A program made the position numbers and the translations under genes. This document shows, piece after piece, positions 12,626 to 27,600 of a DNA stretch of 64,000 nt; the first letter of the stretch is position 1; each line of letters starts with the position of its first letter. Source of the stretch: Asterias amurensis (Eukaryota > Echinodermata > Asteroidea > Forcipulatida > Asteriidae). The stretch covers positions 1,674,001 to 1,738,000 of the forward strand of contig NC_092650.1 in NCBI RefSeq assembly GCF_032118995.1. Direction: 5' to 3'. The notes under the pieces are model-generated. The model ran no database searches, was not told where the DNA came from, and was given only the letters and a program-made list of their open reading frames with translations.

Positions 12626-15600
12626 GTTTTTTTAGAGCACCAAAATCAAGAGTTTGTTCTAAGGCGCTGAGGCACAGTCCCATGAAATAAATTAAATTGC
12701 CATTGATCTTCATCCCCTGCTCAGTGGTGAACGATATCTGGATTCAAGTTACAGGGTTGGGTTATCCGAACTGTACCCAAGTTGGGACCGGTCCCAATTA
12801 TAGATGGAATGATACTTTAAAGTTGTGACGGATCATGTACAAATGTACAAAATCACACTCCGAATAAAATATAATTATATTTCCAGCCCCAGTTGGGCCA
12901 AGTTAGGATCGGTCCCAATTATGAAATGGTTCGTAAGTTGTGACGGCACAACCACATTCATGTATGTACGTACACAGTACACACTCGCAATACACTCAGA
13001 TGACTGATGGTGCCATAATTGCTACCAGCTTAGAATTTTTGTAACCACAAACAGCATTATGTTTCCAGCTCTAGTTGGGCCAAGTTAGGATCGCTCCCAA
13101 TAATGGAATGGTTCTAAAGTTGTGAGGCACAACTACATTCATTTACATGTACGAACATGGACACACCCCCTCCCCCACCCCCCACACTTGCAATACACTC
13201 AGACCACTGATGGTGCCACAATTGCTACCAGCTAAGAATTCATGTAACCACAAATTGCAGGCAACCAACAACTTGTGGATTATATTTCCAAACAAGTCCC
13301 CATTACTCATCAAAGATATTGCCTGTGGTTTACAACAATCTAGACCGAATAGGTAAATGATTTTTTTTCTAACCTAATTATAAATGGCTCCTTGTGAGCA
13401 TTCTTGTTTGATGACTCCTCTGCTGGGGATGATTTATTTTGTTCCTGGCAGTGAAAAAACTAAAAAAATCCAAACTGAGACGAAGGCTTTCTAGTAGGTG
13501 TCACTGGTTTATGGACCACAATTGAGAAAGAAATACTGTGATTGCAGTTATTTGCAAGGAGCAGAGTTTAAAGGGAAGGTACCTGTTTGGTAATTACTCA
13601 AAACAAATATTAACCTAAAAACTGACTTGGTAACAAGCATTGGAGAGCTGTTGATAGTATAAAACATTGTGTGAAACGACTCCCTCTGAAATAACGTAGT
13701 TTTTGAGAAAGTGGTAATTTCTCACTAAAATATTAAAAGACTTTTAGCTCGAAGTCTTTTATTCCTATCTGAAAGCACACAAATTCGTCCAACAATGGTG
13801 TTTTTTCTTTCATCGTTTTCTCGCAACTTCGATGACCAATTGAGCCCAAATTTTCACAGGCTTGTTATTTTATGCTTGGTGGGATACACTAAATGAGAAG
13901 ACTGGTCTTTGACAATTACAAAAAGTGTACAGTGCCATTAAGGGGAAAATGCTGAAACTCAAATATTTTTAAACGGTTTTGATAGCTTTTGTAGATCAAG
14001 TTTTTGCCCATGACATGAATCCCTACTCACATAATTTACTTGCAGAAGTTGCAGCTTTATTAGTCATCAAGTTTTTTAGAGAAAAAAAATGAAAAATCAC
14101 AGAGCAATGTTTCAGGAGAGTAGTGTAATCCGGTGTACGCATGCTAAAAAAACAATTTGTCTCACTGAGAGGGAAATTATGTTAGAGAAATTGTTTTACT
14201 TCTTTTTTCAAAAGCTACAGCATCTCAGCAAGTAATATTTTAATGGAAGCCTTCTACCATCGTTGTGTTAGTTTGATGTAAATCTGTGGACGTTTGTGTT
14301 TTGTGTGGTACAAAAAGTACTCAAACCCTTTAAAGTAAGCTGTTTTTATGCATCCCTACTGTACAAAGTGGTCTGCACCTGTGTGTAGCCTAAATCAGCA
14401 GGGAGTTATTTTATCAAACAGTTCTGGTGGGAGTAATTGTTTTCTCAGAACTGTCTAAATATTATTTTTAATTAGTGAACTCAACAACTCTGGCTTAGCC
14501 CATGATTGCATGTAAACTGTGGTAAATGGAGTGTACCTTTGGTGATTACTCAAAAAATCAATGACTAAAAAAAAATTGATCTAGTAAGAACATGGAGCAA
14601 CTAGGACCAGGGCCCAATGTTATAAAACTGTTAAGCAGTTCTGTTTGGCAAAATCCCTTGCTAAGCAAGAAATAAGTGGGGTACCAGTTACACTAGTGGT
14701 AATGTACAGTATTTTGCTCAGCAAAAGTTTTCTTTGCTTAACAAGTTTTTGTACTGACAGGCTTTATGAAATTGGGCCCAGGGAAAGCTGTTTAGCAGAA
14801 AATTCTGCTTTTTAGTTGCTTGTGTTGGGGAAGCCTTATTTAGGACAAGAGACTGAAAAAATACATAATTAAAATCTCTTCATACATTCTTCCTCAAAAC
14901 AGTATAGGAAACTTGAAAAGTAACGAAGCAAACATGAAAATTGTAGCGTATGGATTAAAAACCAATATCACACACAGTACAATTACATTGTAATGTAATC
15001 AGTGTTTGCAATGTTGCTGATGTATCATGTTTTATTCAAATTGCAATTGAATACGTCTTGCATTGTGTATCGTAATATTAACAATTGTACACCACGTTGA
15101 TGTATATAAAATTATGTATTCAATGCAAGTTTAACATTCACTTCTATTCAAGTAGGCCTGATATTTAACGGAGGCACAGAAACATCCATGCCCCCTCCCT
15201 TGTCATTGTCTAGGTGCCCTTAAAATGCTCTGCACAGTAGAATTATACAATTTCCACATACATGTTGGGTGCCCTTTACCAAGGAGAAAATGTCTTGGTG
15301 CCCTTGCCCTTTCAAAAACGAAGTATACGATTTGTACATAATGCATGTTTCAAGTAATACAGTACTTGTAGCGTTCGTCACATCATGTACACAGTACTTG
15401 TAACCATATCTGTGTACATTGCATTCTTCAATACAGTGTGTTTTTCTCTCCATCTTCGGTAAACACCCATTCGGAAAGAATAAACCAATATTTGTTTTCC
15501 ATGTCATGTCCTGATGGACATAACAACTGTGTAGAGGGCAGCGGTCAATAATTGACCAGGCAGTCTTTGGCCAACAGAGTTTCATCATCAGTCAATATCA

Positions 15601-18600
15601 TCATCATCATCAGACCCAATTACTTCCGCATTGGATGCATTCTATTGTTTCATCATTAATTGTACATCGTACAATGTACACAGTATCTCAAGCTTATAAT
15701 ATATGCTCTGTTCACACGACAGTATGTTAGCAAGGGTCCCTGGCTTAATTTTAGCATGGGTGTAAAATTATTATATTATGCGAAAGGATGACAATGTTTA
15801 AGTTCGGGAATATTCTTGTTAAAGCCATTGGACCCTTTAGGTAAACGGTATTGTCCAAGTCCCACACTTCGTGTATCACAACTTTTATATCAAATAACAA
15901 ACCTGTAAAAATTTAGACTCAATCGGTCATCGTAGTCGGGAGAAAATAACGGGAAAACCCACCCTTGTATCCGCGCGTTTCGCCGTGTCATGGCATGTGT
16001 TTTAAAAAAATCCGTAATTCTCGCTAACGAGAATCGATATTGTTTTACTGTTTTCTCAAAAAGTAAAGCATTTCGTGGAATAATTTTTCACCACTATCTG
16101 TAAACCCTGTAAGTTATTTGTAAATCTGTGAACTTTTTTTTGTTTTCTGTACCAAAAGGGTCCAATGGCTTTAAAGCAAGGGATCCTTGTTAAAGCAAAG
16201 GAGCATTGCTAAATTGCTGTCATATGAAAAGGGCTTTACATGCTTGGTATTACGTGCAGGCCCCTTGTTTTTGACCTTGGTGGCCCTTCAAAAGCATCCC
16301 ATTGACTTAAAGATTTTCCAATGGAAGTGCTCCTTGCAAAATGAAAATGGCCTTCCCCTTTCTAAGATGAATTTCCAGGCCTTGTCCCTTGCTAAATTGC
16401 TGAAAAGGGCTTTAATTATGATGGATGTACGGTATGATTGATGTTCATTCAGTCACCTGTGTGTACATTCTGCCAATTCGTCTTTCAATTTCAACAAAAG
16501 ATTTCTACAATATGTAGGCCAATGGAATTTACTCGAGAAACGTGAATTGAAAGCAACAAATATTGAGTGCCTGGTTTTTTTTTCCCCTAACGATTTGCAA
16601 CTTTACGAGTAAGATGAACTGGATCCTGCATTAATATGGAAATAAATACTGGTTTGAATTGAAGTGATCGGGTGTCGGCATCTTTAAAAGAACATTACAA
16701 AATTGGTTTTTGCTAACAAAACAGTCGCTGTCAGTGTAGTAAGCACTTTTAATATAATCCAACACTTACATAAACTGACAAACCTGTTGAAGTTTGAGAT
16801 CGATCAGCCATCTGGTTCACAAGAAAATATAGTGAAAAACCGATTACGGATTAATTTGCATTACATCGATTAAAAAAAGAAAAAGAAAGAACAAAATGAA
16901 TTAAAGAAAACTCACTGAGCGATAAACTCCAAATTGGAAATTAGGGTTTATTAGGGGCCTATTTCTCATCAAATATGATGTTTCAGACAGAAATGTTTCA
17001 AGGGATGTTTACTACTATTTATCATCAATAGACCGTTTAATCAATAGACAGTTTCATGTTTCATGTAAATCTGTGATCTTAGACAAGTATTTGTCTTACC
17101 AATTCTGTAGTGTTCCTTAAATAGAACTCAGCTAGAACACAGCTAGAAACCCAACCTAATTCAAGGGCTGGCGATGAAATGAAACTAAATTTAACCTTTC
17201 CAATAACTGTACAAAATAATGTATCCGCTGCTTCCTTGAATATTATGTGAGCCCCTACTTCATAGAAATGTTGACATGTTTTTTAAACAACTTCCTTTTA
17301 GAAGAAAAGAAACAGGAACAAAACATCAGCGCCTACACTGTATATTAAAAAACATGCCCACCTGCTTTGATGTAAAGGTCATAGGTTAACTTAGGGATTT
17401 TTTTCTTAGGGATAGCTGGCTTGTGATGTACTCTTCCCCCCAACCCAAAACCACTGAGGTAGTACCGTCCCATTTAATTGGCTTAAATCATGAGTAGCGC
17501 TTGCTGACTCGCTAAAAAGCTTTTAATCTGGAGTTTGATGATTAGGTACTGCCTAACTGAGTCAGTGCTACTTACTAGAGAGGCCAGCATTGACGTTGAT
17601 GCACATTGCGTCTCCATCCATGCCAGTGTTGTTGTAATTACAACCTACTTGTAATAATCATTATAGAGATTTGTATTCCTCAATGGTTGGATTGTAATTA
17701 TTTCTTCAAGTCCGTTCCATTGATTGAATGATGAAGGTCGGGTATTTACGGAATGTCTTGTTTTCTCCTCAATTTGGATGTTTGTTTTGCGGATTACCAT
17801 CAGTCAAAATTATGAAGTTGTTTAGTTTCCTTATATAAGGCAAAATAACAAAAATGGCCAGCTGACAAATTTTTAAAGATAACCGGCTGGCTCTTTTTCA
17901 AAAGAATTAATTGATTTTTTTTTTTTTATCATAAATGTTTACATTTTTTTTGTATAAAAAAAAGAAAAGAATAAGGAGGTGGCTCTGAAAACGCAGCGGG
18001 CTGGGACACTAAACCGGTTTCTTTTTTATTTCGCCTAAGAGGAAAATTAGTGTTTACTTGAGTTTTTGATTAGCAAACTAACTGCATGTTGCCTTGGTGC
18101 ATACTTTGTGTGCTTTCTGATTCATAATAAAAGGCTTCGGTTGAAGTCTTTTATTATAATTTGAGTTGAAAAATTACCTCGTTCTCAAAAATTACGTTAC
18201 TTCAGAGGGAGCCGTTTCTCACAATGTTTTATACTATCAACAGCTCTCCACTGCTCGTTACCAAGTAAGTATTTATGCTAACAATTATTTTGAGTAATTA
18301 CCAATAGTGTCCAGTGCCTTGAAGGGCAAGGCAGTTTTTTCCTCTGGGCCTTATTTCATATAGCTGCTTTCAAGCACAAAATTTTGCTTTTAAAAGCAAA
18401 CATTTTGTACTTAGTAAGATCAGATTACCGGCCAAGACTCCACTCAATTGTTATGCTTTTAAGTAAATAACAGCTAAATACCAGTCACAAACGATGTGGC
18501 ATGACATTTTAGCCAGTTACATGTGCAAAATAAGTGAGCTATTTTCGTGCCTAAGCAAATCTTTTGCTTAAGCAGCTCTATGAAATTGGCCCCTGGTCTT

Positions 18601-21600
18601 CTACTTCTTTCGAATCCATCATCTACTCTTCAATTGTTTGGCCAGGATTGGGCACATCTCACAGCCTTCTCGTTTGCTGCCATCTGAAACTTTAATGAGG
18701 GGAGTTTATTGTTCACCACTTAACGCCAGGGTTTCACAAATGTTTCTGTGGCCAGGGGCGGGATTAATTTTTCAGAACAGGCGGAATAAATTTGTTGTTG
18801 AGAATACCGTTGCCACAGTGACACCCTGACAACATAAAATGTACTCGGGTCTGTTGTTCCTTTTCGGGAGAATGTGAGTTGTATCAATCGACCGTGAATC
18901 ACAAACCGACATGGCTGAAAATTATTACTAAGATAAACAATGGTGGCAGGCTATGGGCCATATTTTTGACCATGTGAGGGCGCTCTCAATCACTTCCGGG
19001 GGTATATTCATTCATACCCAAAACAGTTATTGAATAATGGAACACATTACCACCCCAGACATCTAATCTGTCACTGACAATAAGACTTTTAAAGAAGCCG
19101 TTTTAATCCACCTCTAAAGCAAATTCAAACTATGGCGCAAAAAAAAGTGACAGAACGCCTATTAAAACTGTGCAGGACTAATCGTGTTTACCCCCGGAAG
19201 TGATAAAAATACTATTCAGAGCGCTCTCACGTGGTCAAAAATTCGGCGCATAGTTCTCTCATAATCATGGTTGGACAAAGGCCTGGAGTCGGGGATTACC
19301 CAATAACCTCAGGAAAAAGGGAAATTTCATGCATGAATTCCAGTGCCCTTTGTTCCACTTTGTATGGGGAATCAAAGTGTTGCATGAGTGTATTACAGTA
19401 CTTAACAATGGAATGTCCGGGTGTAATGTTCCAATGCATACAATGATTGTACAAGAAGCGGATTGTTTACATGTTTTCTGGCACAGCAAATATTGGTGTG
19501 ATACATGTTATGACTTCCGGCATTTAGTGGTTATAAGGGGCACCAAGGCAATGACCAGGGGCATGATGTATCAGACCAGTTTCTTGAACTGTAAGCTTGG
19601 ATTTACATTTAAATTTAACTCTTTATGAAACCTGCCCAACTGCCTAGTTTTGCTGTGCCCTTGCATACATGTACACACACATACAGGAATGTGAGTGACT
19701 CGGATAATGAGAAGTTAGAATAATCTGTTGCAAACTGTCTAAACACCAGGGCCTAACTTCATAGAGCTGCTAAGCAAACAAATTTGCTTAGCATGAAATT
19801 TTTGCCTTGATAAAAACAGGATCATTTCCCAACCAAATTTCCATGTGATTTTCAGGATAAACAACAGCTGAATATTAAGTACCAAGGCAATATGCAACAA
19901 ATGATTTTTTTTTTGGTAATCCTGTTTTTATCAAGGAAGAAACGTCATGGTAAGCAAATGTTCGTGCTTAGCAGCTCTATGAGATTGGGCCCAGGCCATT
20001 GACTTTTTTTTTGTCTATTCAGATAATGTGTACAAGTACCCCACTTCCTACGAACATGGTACAGGGCTCACCCTTAACACTAGCCTGGTGTAGCCTAGTA
20101 AAAACTAGTTTAAAATGCTCATATTTCTTTCATTCAGATCTGAATAATAATTTTAATAATGTGTTAATTTATTTTTGAGTGTTTGAGTGTAACTTTATTC
20201 GCCTATTACACTGGTTGTGATTGCTACAATTAATGCATCAGAAACTATGTTTAAAACCATGTTTAAAATCAGGGCTACTAAAACTTCTACGGGGCAAGTT
20301 AAACCCAGAGTTCATTAGCCCGGTTGGCTTAAGAGCAGCAAGGCCTGATGTTAACTTCGTTACACATTTTCTTTCAAATGGAGTTGCATGCAATTATCTG
20401 TTTTTGATCATCTATTTTTCAGAAGCTCATATATCATAACATTTGATGGCTTAGTCTATTTCCCATGGGCAGTGGAGCACTGCCGGAAGTATACATGTTC
20501 ACGGTATAACACAAAAATATCAATCAAACAAACGCTGGCATAATTACTTTATTTCACCTTGACGTTTAAGATTTGGCAAGTCTAGCTCGAGATCAAGGTT
20601 TTGGAAGAAGAGTCATGGGTAGTGGACAAGAAATTATTATTAAGAGAGGACTTGCTTATGATAAAACAGGGCAACTACTGGCTTCGTTCTGGCTTCTCGC
20701 CCCAGTCTAGTTGTTCCTAGGCCCAGGACAGTACGCTATGGTAACCAGGCCCTCTCTAATTTAAACAACAACAATTTCTTATAAAGCGCATTTCATAATA
20801 ACGTCTCAATGCGCTTTACATTAGTGCCCTGGTCATTGGGGCAATAGCATTTATAATTATTCTCTGCTCCCTGGGGAGTATATACAACATGGGTTCTGTT
20901 CACTGGAACCAACTACCAATTCAACGGGAACATTGTTTCTCCGGAGACTTTCAAAACAGGACTGAAGACACCGCTCTTTACACAAGCATACTATGTCTAG
21001 TTTCTTAGCAATGAGTTTTCACAATGTTTAAAAAGGCAGCGGACACTATTGGTAATTTAAAAAAATAATTATTAGCATAAAACCTTTCTTGGTAACGAGT
21101 AATGGGGAGAGATTGATGGTATAAAACGTTGTGAGAAACGGCTCTCTCTGAAGTAATGCAGTTTTTGAGAAAGAAGTCAATTTCCACAAATTTGATTTCG
21201 AGACCTCGGATTTAGAATTTGAGATCTCAAAATCAAGCATCTGAAAGCACACAACTTCGTGTGACAAGGGTGTTTTTTCTTTCATTTTTATCTGCAACTT
21301 CAACAGCCGATTGAGCTAAAATTTTCACAGGTTTGTTATTTTATGCATAATGTTGAGACACACCAACTAAACTGTGAAGACTAGTCTTTGACAATTACCA
21401 ATACTGTCCAGTGTCTTTACTAATCATTGTACATCTATTTCATCTATAGCCAAATCACCATAGATGTAATACATGTATTTTAGAATGTGTGCTTTATAAA
21501 TCTGTGTATCATTATTATCATTATTATTATAAAGGCCTGATACTTCCCGGAAACAATAAAGGCGATTGCCTCCTTGCCCCCTGGTCATTGCCTTGGTGCC

Positions 21601-24600
21601 TTTGAAATGCTCCAGTAAAAATTTACAATTTCCTCATAGGGTGCCCTTCACCAAGGAGGAATGCCTTGGTGCCCTTGCCCTTTCATAAACGAAGCATACA
21701 GGCCTGTATTAACATGGCTTGATTCAAATAGAGACAAAACCTCCAGAGTTGTTGCCAATTTCTCTATGGCATACAGTACAACACTTTAACCATCTTCCAC
21801 TTTTTCCAATTGTTTTACCTTTGCTGTCCTTCTACATGTTCTAGAGACTTGTTTTATACAACATTGTCTATCAATCATGTTTTGATAAAAATAAAATCCG
21901 CACAATGCACTATCAGAAAGATAATGTACTGCATGCATCATCCCCATAGTTCATGCATGCCCAATCTGAACTTTGGACTTAGCTGAGCGAGTATTTTGTT
22001 TTTACAATCTGACTTGAGGATCACATTTCCAATATGAAGATTAATTATCAACTTAATTAAATACATGGCATCATTTTAGGAGGATTGGCTGGCAGTGGGA
22101 TAAGCCTTTGAACGCTTTTGTTTGTCTACCTCAATGTTTTCTTAGAATATAAATATTTTTGTTTACTTTTTCTTTTAAAGGCACTGGATACTAATGGTAA
22201 TTACTCAAAATAATTGTTGAACTCACTTGGTAACGAGCAATGGAGAGCTGTGGGTAGTATAAAACATTGTGAGAAGTCGTTGTACTAATTAACTTCTGTT
22301 TGATTCAATTACAGCATTGATGACTTTCCATTCTAGTTAATTTCTGGAAGTTCTGAAAAAATAATCAAGTTTTTCTTATCTTTTAATAGTTAAAATCCGA
22401 ATGATCAAAGAAATACGTCCCGGCAAGAATTCCAGAGACTTTGAGCGATGGCCAGAAGAGGCCAAGAAACATGATGCGTCTGTCTGCTTCATCATATTCT
22501 ACGGAGCAGAGTTCAGACTAAAGAGTCTGTCAGTTGTCGGTAAGAAAGTCTTCTCAGATGTCACAGATTTGTTTTTTTAAGAAATTAAAAAAAGGGGGGG
22601 CAGGGATTTTTGTTGTTGTAACGTTTCTAAGATCAAATTCATAAAAACATGAAGATAAAACCATATGAAACACCTCAGATTGCAGAGTAGGGCATGTAAA
22701 ACCAAAGGTAAATGAATATAAGTAGGCGCCACGCTCGCAAGCTTTGGCGATCTCAAGCTTTCATGCTCTTAGCTCATATTTCATGGTTTTTTTTCAAGAG
22801 TCTATCACATTCCAGCCCTGAGTGTATAATAACTCAGAAAGCTAGCCGAAGCCAAAGCTAAAGCCAAAGCCGAAGCCAAAGCAGTAGCCAACCATTTTGG
22901 ACACGTTTTTAATCTTGAAACCAGTTGTATAAACACTCGTCTGGTATCTTCTCTCCCTCATGCAGCAAGCAATGCAGACGAACGTCACAAGTGGATTGTC
23001 GGACTAAATTGGCTTGTAGAAGAGAACAAGATTTCCAGTTACCCCATCAAGCTAGAATGGTAAGTACTTTACGTGATAGTCAAGTAGCAGCTTTCCCTAT
23101 TAAAGGCACTGGGCACTATTGGTAATTACAACAAATATTTGTTAGCATAAAAAAATTCCTTGGTAACGAGCATCGGAGAGCTGTTGGTAGTACAAAACAG
23201 TGTGAGAAATGGCTCCCTCTGAGGTAATGTAGTTTTTGAGGAAGAAGTAATTTCTCCGTAAAATATTTGAATTGAATTGGAGACCTCAGCTGAGATCTAG
23301 AAGTCAAGCATCTGAAAGCACACAACTTGTGCAACAGGGGTGTTTTTTCTTCCATTATTATCTCGCAACTTCGACAACCAATTGAGTTCCAATTTTCACA
23401 GGTTTGTTATTTTGTGCATATGTTGGGATACACCAAGTGAGAAGACTGGTCTTTGACAATTACCAATAGTGTCCAGTGTCTTTAACCATGCTTCTAGAAA
23501 CTGCTTCATTATCCAACTTCCAATTGAATGTTGAAGTTGAATCCCGACGGTGTTTGTTGGAAACTCTGTTGTAGAGCAGACAAGTGAAAACAAAGATCAG
23601 ATAAGGTCTAAATGGTAAGACACTGCTCTAGAATTGCAAAGGTCATGGGTTCGAATCGCACCCGAATATATTTTGCCTGTGATTTCTTTTCACAGAGCTT
23701 GGGAAAGTACTGAGTATACAGTGCTAACACACATCAGGGTTTATTTGTAAAACCAAAATTAGTATTCTTTACCCCTGATGCAAATTTCCATCTATTAAAG
23801 ATAAGATCAGTATGAAATATTGTAATAACCACATCTGCTAAACTACAATATGACGATAATAATACCTAGTTCTTATTTATTACATTTTACAATAACCGTA
23901 TCAAAGCGCTTTACATTAGTGCCCTGGTCATTGGGCAATAACATTCCTGTTAATCTCAGCTCCTTGGGGAGTTTACAGCCCTGGGCTGCCGTGGTGCTCC
24001 AAAGGCTTTTTCAAACCAATATCGCAGGTATCCATTTATACCCCTGGTTAAAGCCATAATACACTTTCGGTAAACAGTATTGTCCAAGTCCCACACTTCG
24101 TGTATCACAACTTATACATAAAATAACAAACCTGTGAAAATTTAGGCTCAATCGGTCATCAGAGTCAGGAGTCTTGTTTCGCACGTTTCGCCGTGTCATG
24201 ACATGTGTTTAAAATAAATCCGTAATTCTCGCTATCGAGATTTGATATTGTTTTAATGTTTACTCAAAAAGTAAAGCATTTCATGGAGCAATATTTCAAG
24301 AGAAGTCTTTCACCATTACCTTCTGTAAACCCTGTAAATTATTTGTAAATCTGTGAACTTTTTTCTTTCTTTCTGTACCGAAAGTGTATAATGGCTTTAA
24401 AGAGAAGCAATTATAGTAACGCTTCTTGTTCAAGGACATAAGTGTCATGACTGGGATTCAAACCCACACTCTGATGACTTAACCACCAGAACTTTCATTT
24501 GATGCTCTAGACCACTCGGCCATGACACCTTATAGATCATAAGATTAAGCACACATGTGTCCAAGGTTAACCAAAAAGAAATCCATCCGCAAATTAACCA

Positions 24601-27600
24601 CAAATATTGCAAAGCCACAACCCTTTCATCAAAGTTGGAAAGTTAGTTAAAAACTGAGAAGGAAAAAAGTGTGTAAATGTTCCCGCTGTATGATTAATTA
24701 GAGTCCAACCAACACAATTGCAAACAGAGCATACTGATGGAAGCGTCGATTTGAAACAAACGATTTTTTTCAGAACCCACAACTCATTTTTTATAGAGAT
24801 TATCATTACATGGTGTTTAACCGCAAACCGTTACTATAATTGCAAACAGGTTGTTGAGTCTTATTATTCCAAGTTAAAGTCATTTTCTGCAACATCAAAT
24901 TCAACATGGTTCTTGAAAATTACAAAAAATGACAAGGTCACAGATGGTGACTATTAGCTTTCAAAGCTGCACCGCCTGCCTGCGGCACCACCTTCCATGG
25001 TTTAAAGGAAAGGCATACGTTTTGTAATCACCATCACTCTTAAAATGAATGGCAATAAAAACTTACTTGGTTAGAATTATAGCAGCTTCCGATAGTATCA
25101 AGCATTTTGAGTATCATTTCACTTCGAAGAAATATGGTTATGGAAAAAGATTTTTTTTCCCCCAAAAATTTGATGCTGAGAAACATTTCTCAGATTAAGC
25201 TTTACATGGTGTGCAGTGTGAAAAATAATAATGAACTAAGAATAAAAGTAAACTTAGGGGTACAACTATGTATTAAATCTCTTTAGATTGAATGTTTGCT
25301 CTGAAAAGAGCTGTTTTGGTCTCCAAGTTTCAAACAGTATTCTCTAATCATCTTCAGGAGAGAAAAAAAAAAGAGGGAAAAAAAAAAGAAAAAAAAGTCT
25401 GTTTCTCAGATTGTGTATTCTTCTGTGTGGTCATAACTGCTCGAGATTGTCAACGTTATCTCCAAACTACTACCACTTTTTGAAATTGAAATTTTCACAA
25501 GTTAGTTTTATTTTATATATCAACATTTATGTAGAATTAAAATAACCGAGCAGACTCGAAAAACCAAACGTAAACTTTTCCTTTAAAGACGCTTGTGTTT
25601 GGGTAGCGGGACACAGGGACCAAGCACAAGGGACTCTTCAATGGGTGCTATGCTTGGATGACTCTGCAATTGTTTCATGCTTGGATAACTTTGTCATTCT
25701 GTATCAAACCATTCTTACCTAGTTCTGAAGTACGAGGGCCTGTGTTGCCTTTGATCTCAAGTGCCTCTTCAAATTTTGGCTGGAAAGTGAAGATTAGGGC
25801 ATATTTTTCTGAGAGTGTTTTGTTAGTAAATGTCACTGAAAAAGTGAAGTAACACAGGAGTGTTTTTGTTAGAATTGGTGTGTGCAGTTGTTGGCCTTGT
25901 GACCTTTGCATGTCACATTTACATGATACATAATAGCATGTTGTATGAAATACATAAAGTAGCACTATTCAATACGTCTAGGCATCAAGGTGACGCAGGT
26001 TTCCAAAGGTCTGCTTTGCCTTTTAGCTCAGTTCTTGTCAATATGTTTAAATAAATAGCAATAAAGGACACAAACAAGGGGCCGATCAGGTTGGCTTGGC
26101 TACCTTTTGACAGACTTTTTCACAGGTTCCTTTCTTTGAACCTTCCTTGTACAGTATAAATGGTAGCAACAATTCGATTCAAATCTTTTAAATTAAAAAC
26201 AAAGTTTAGGTCTTGTAATTTATTTCATCCGGAGCGCCACAGCAGCTTGGGGCTGTAAAATGTGTGCAAACAACACAGCCTTTACCATCCTTGCAACCTG
26301 CCCCCTTTAATTAAAAATGGATTTAAAATATGTAACAATTAAGAAAACAAACAATGGAATTAGGTTGGCTTCCTTTTGAACTGAAATTTTGACAGGTTCA
26401 TTTCTTTGTTTTTATATACATTGGAGCGCCACGTCAGCTCGGGGCTGTATACTCCACAGGGAGCTTAGAACTATTAAAGGGATATTATTGGCCCAATGAC
26501 CAGGGGACTAATGTAAAGCGCATTGATACGGTTTATTGTGAAATGCGCTACATATAAGAATTTGTTATTAATTTTTAACTATCTACATAAATGTGGGATT
26601 AAAACAGTTGAACGATTCCAAATGTTTTATTATTATTTATTTATGACTAAAACAATTGAACGGTTCCAAAAACCAAAGGTCTACTCTGCCTTTAAGCTTA
26701 GTTTTTGTAATAAAAATGTTAAATATTCGTAACAAAAAAAGCAAACAAACAGGGGGACCAGGTTGTCTTGGCTACCTTTTGAAAAGACTTTTTCACAGGT
26801 TTGTTTCTTTGTACCTACCTTACATAATGATTAAAACTACAAAGGTCTACTTTGCCTACCTTTCATTTAAAAACAAAGTTTAGTTCTTGTAAATATATTT
26901 CTGGTCCAGCTGACGTGTATCGTCTGCTAGTGGAGAGTGTCTTGAAATTAAAACCTTGAGTATGTCAATTATTAAAACTGCTCTTACATGAACTGGAAAT
27001 TCCCCAAAACAGAAAAGTCACCATGCGATGGATGAAGATTTCAAAGGTTACATTTTTTTGTGACAGGTATTTTTTTTAGACGAGTAAAGACCAAGATCTG
27101 ACTCAATCTTGAACATAATTATTGAAGCTTCTCTTACATAAACTTGAAATTCATATGGTATGATTAAAGACAGTCCAAAGTAACTCATAACCGGTCTGGC
27201 TGTCACATTTTTTTAATTATTGATGCTTGTCTTACATGAACTTGGAATTCATAAAAACAGAAAAGTTGTTCTAAAGATGAAGAATACAAAAGGTTACATT
27301 TTTTTTTGTGACAAGTATTTTTTGCGACGAGTAAAGACCAAAATCTGACTCGATCTTGAACACAATTATTGAAGCTTCTCTTACATGAACTTGAAATTCA
27401 TAGAAACAGAAAAGTCGCTCTTAAGATGAACAAAACAAAAGGTGACATTTTTTTGTGACAAGTATTTTTTGGACGAGTATAGACCAAGATCTTATATTTC
27501 AGTCTCCTCTTGATGACAACAAAATTCCTTCCAAGAATCGGGAGACTCAAGTGTCCATTTGCACTTTATCATCAATGCTAAGAATGTGTGTAGTTTGTAA

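Larger units (their letters stand above)
8463..22389 (+). other. PLCG intron 1 (13.9 kb)
   Basis: No coding exon recognised. Holds the LINE tail above, AGGCCTG elements at 9412-9594, 15151-15330 and 21532-21707, a tRNA-like SINE at 10000-10240, MITEs at 12174-12553, 13567-13940, 18120-18325 and 21029-21420, a TTAA element at 15819-16175, GGGCCC hairpins at 14609-14780, 18346-18594 and 19748-19992, and a long-TIR element at 18961-19242. Tandem-like segments with TAGGATCGGTCCCAAT recur at 12780-13110. 10330-11900 and 16440-17900 show nothing I can name. Confidence 0.6.

Noticed and set aside
26960..27495. Possible CRISPR-like or satellite system from regularly repeated units
   Set aside because: Eukaryotic intron with diverged tandem units of about 140 bp, without short repeats and unique spacers.
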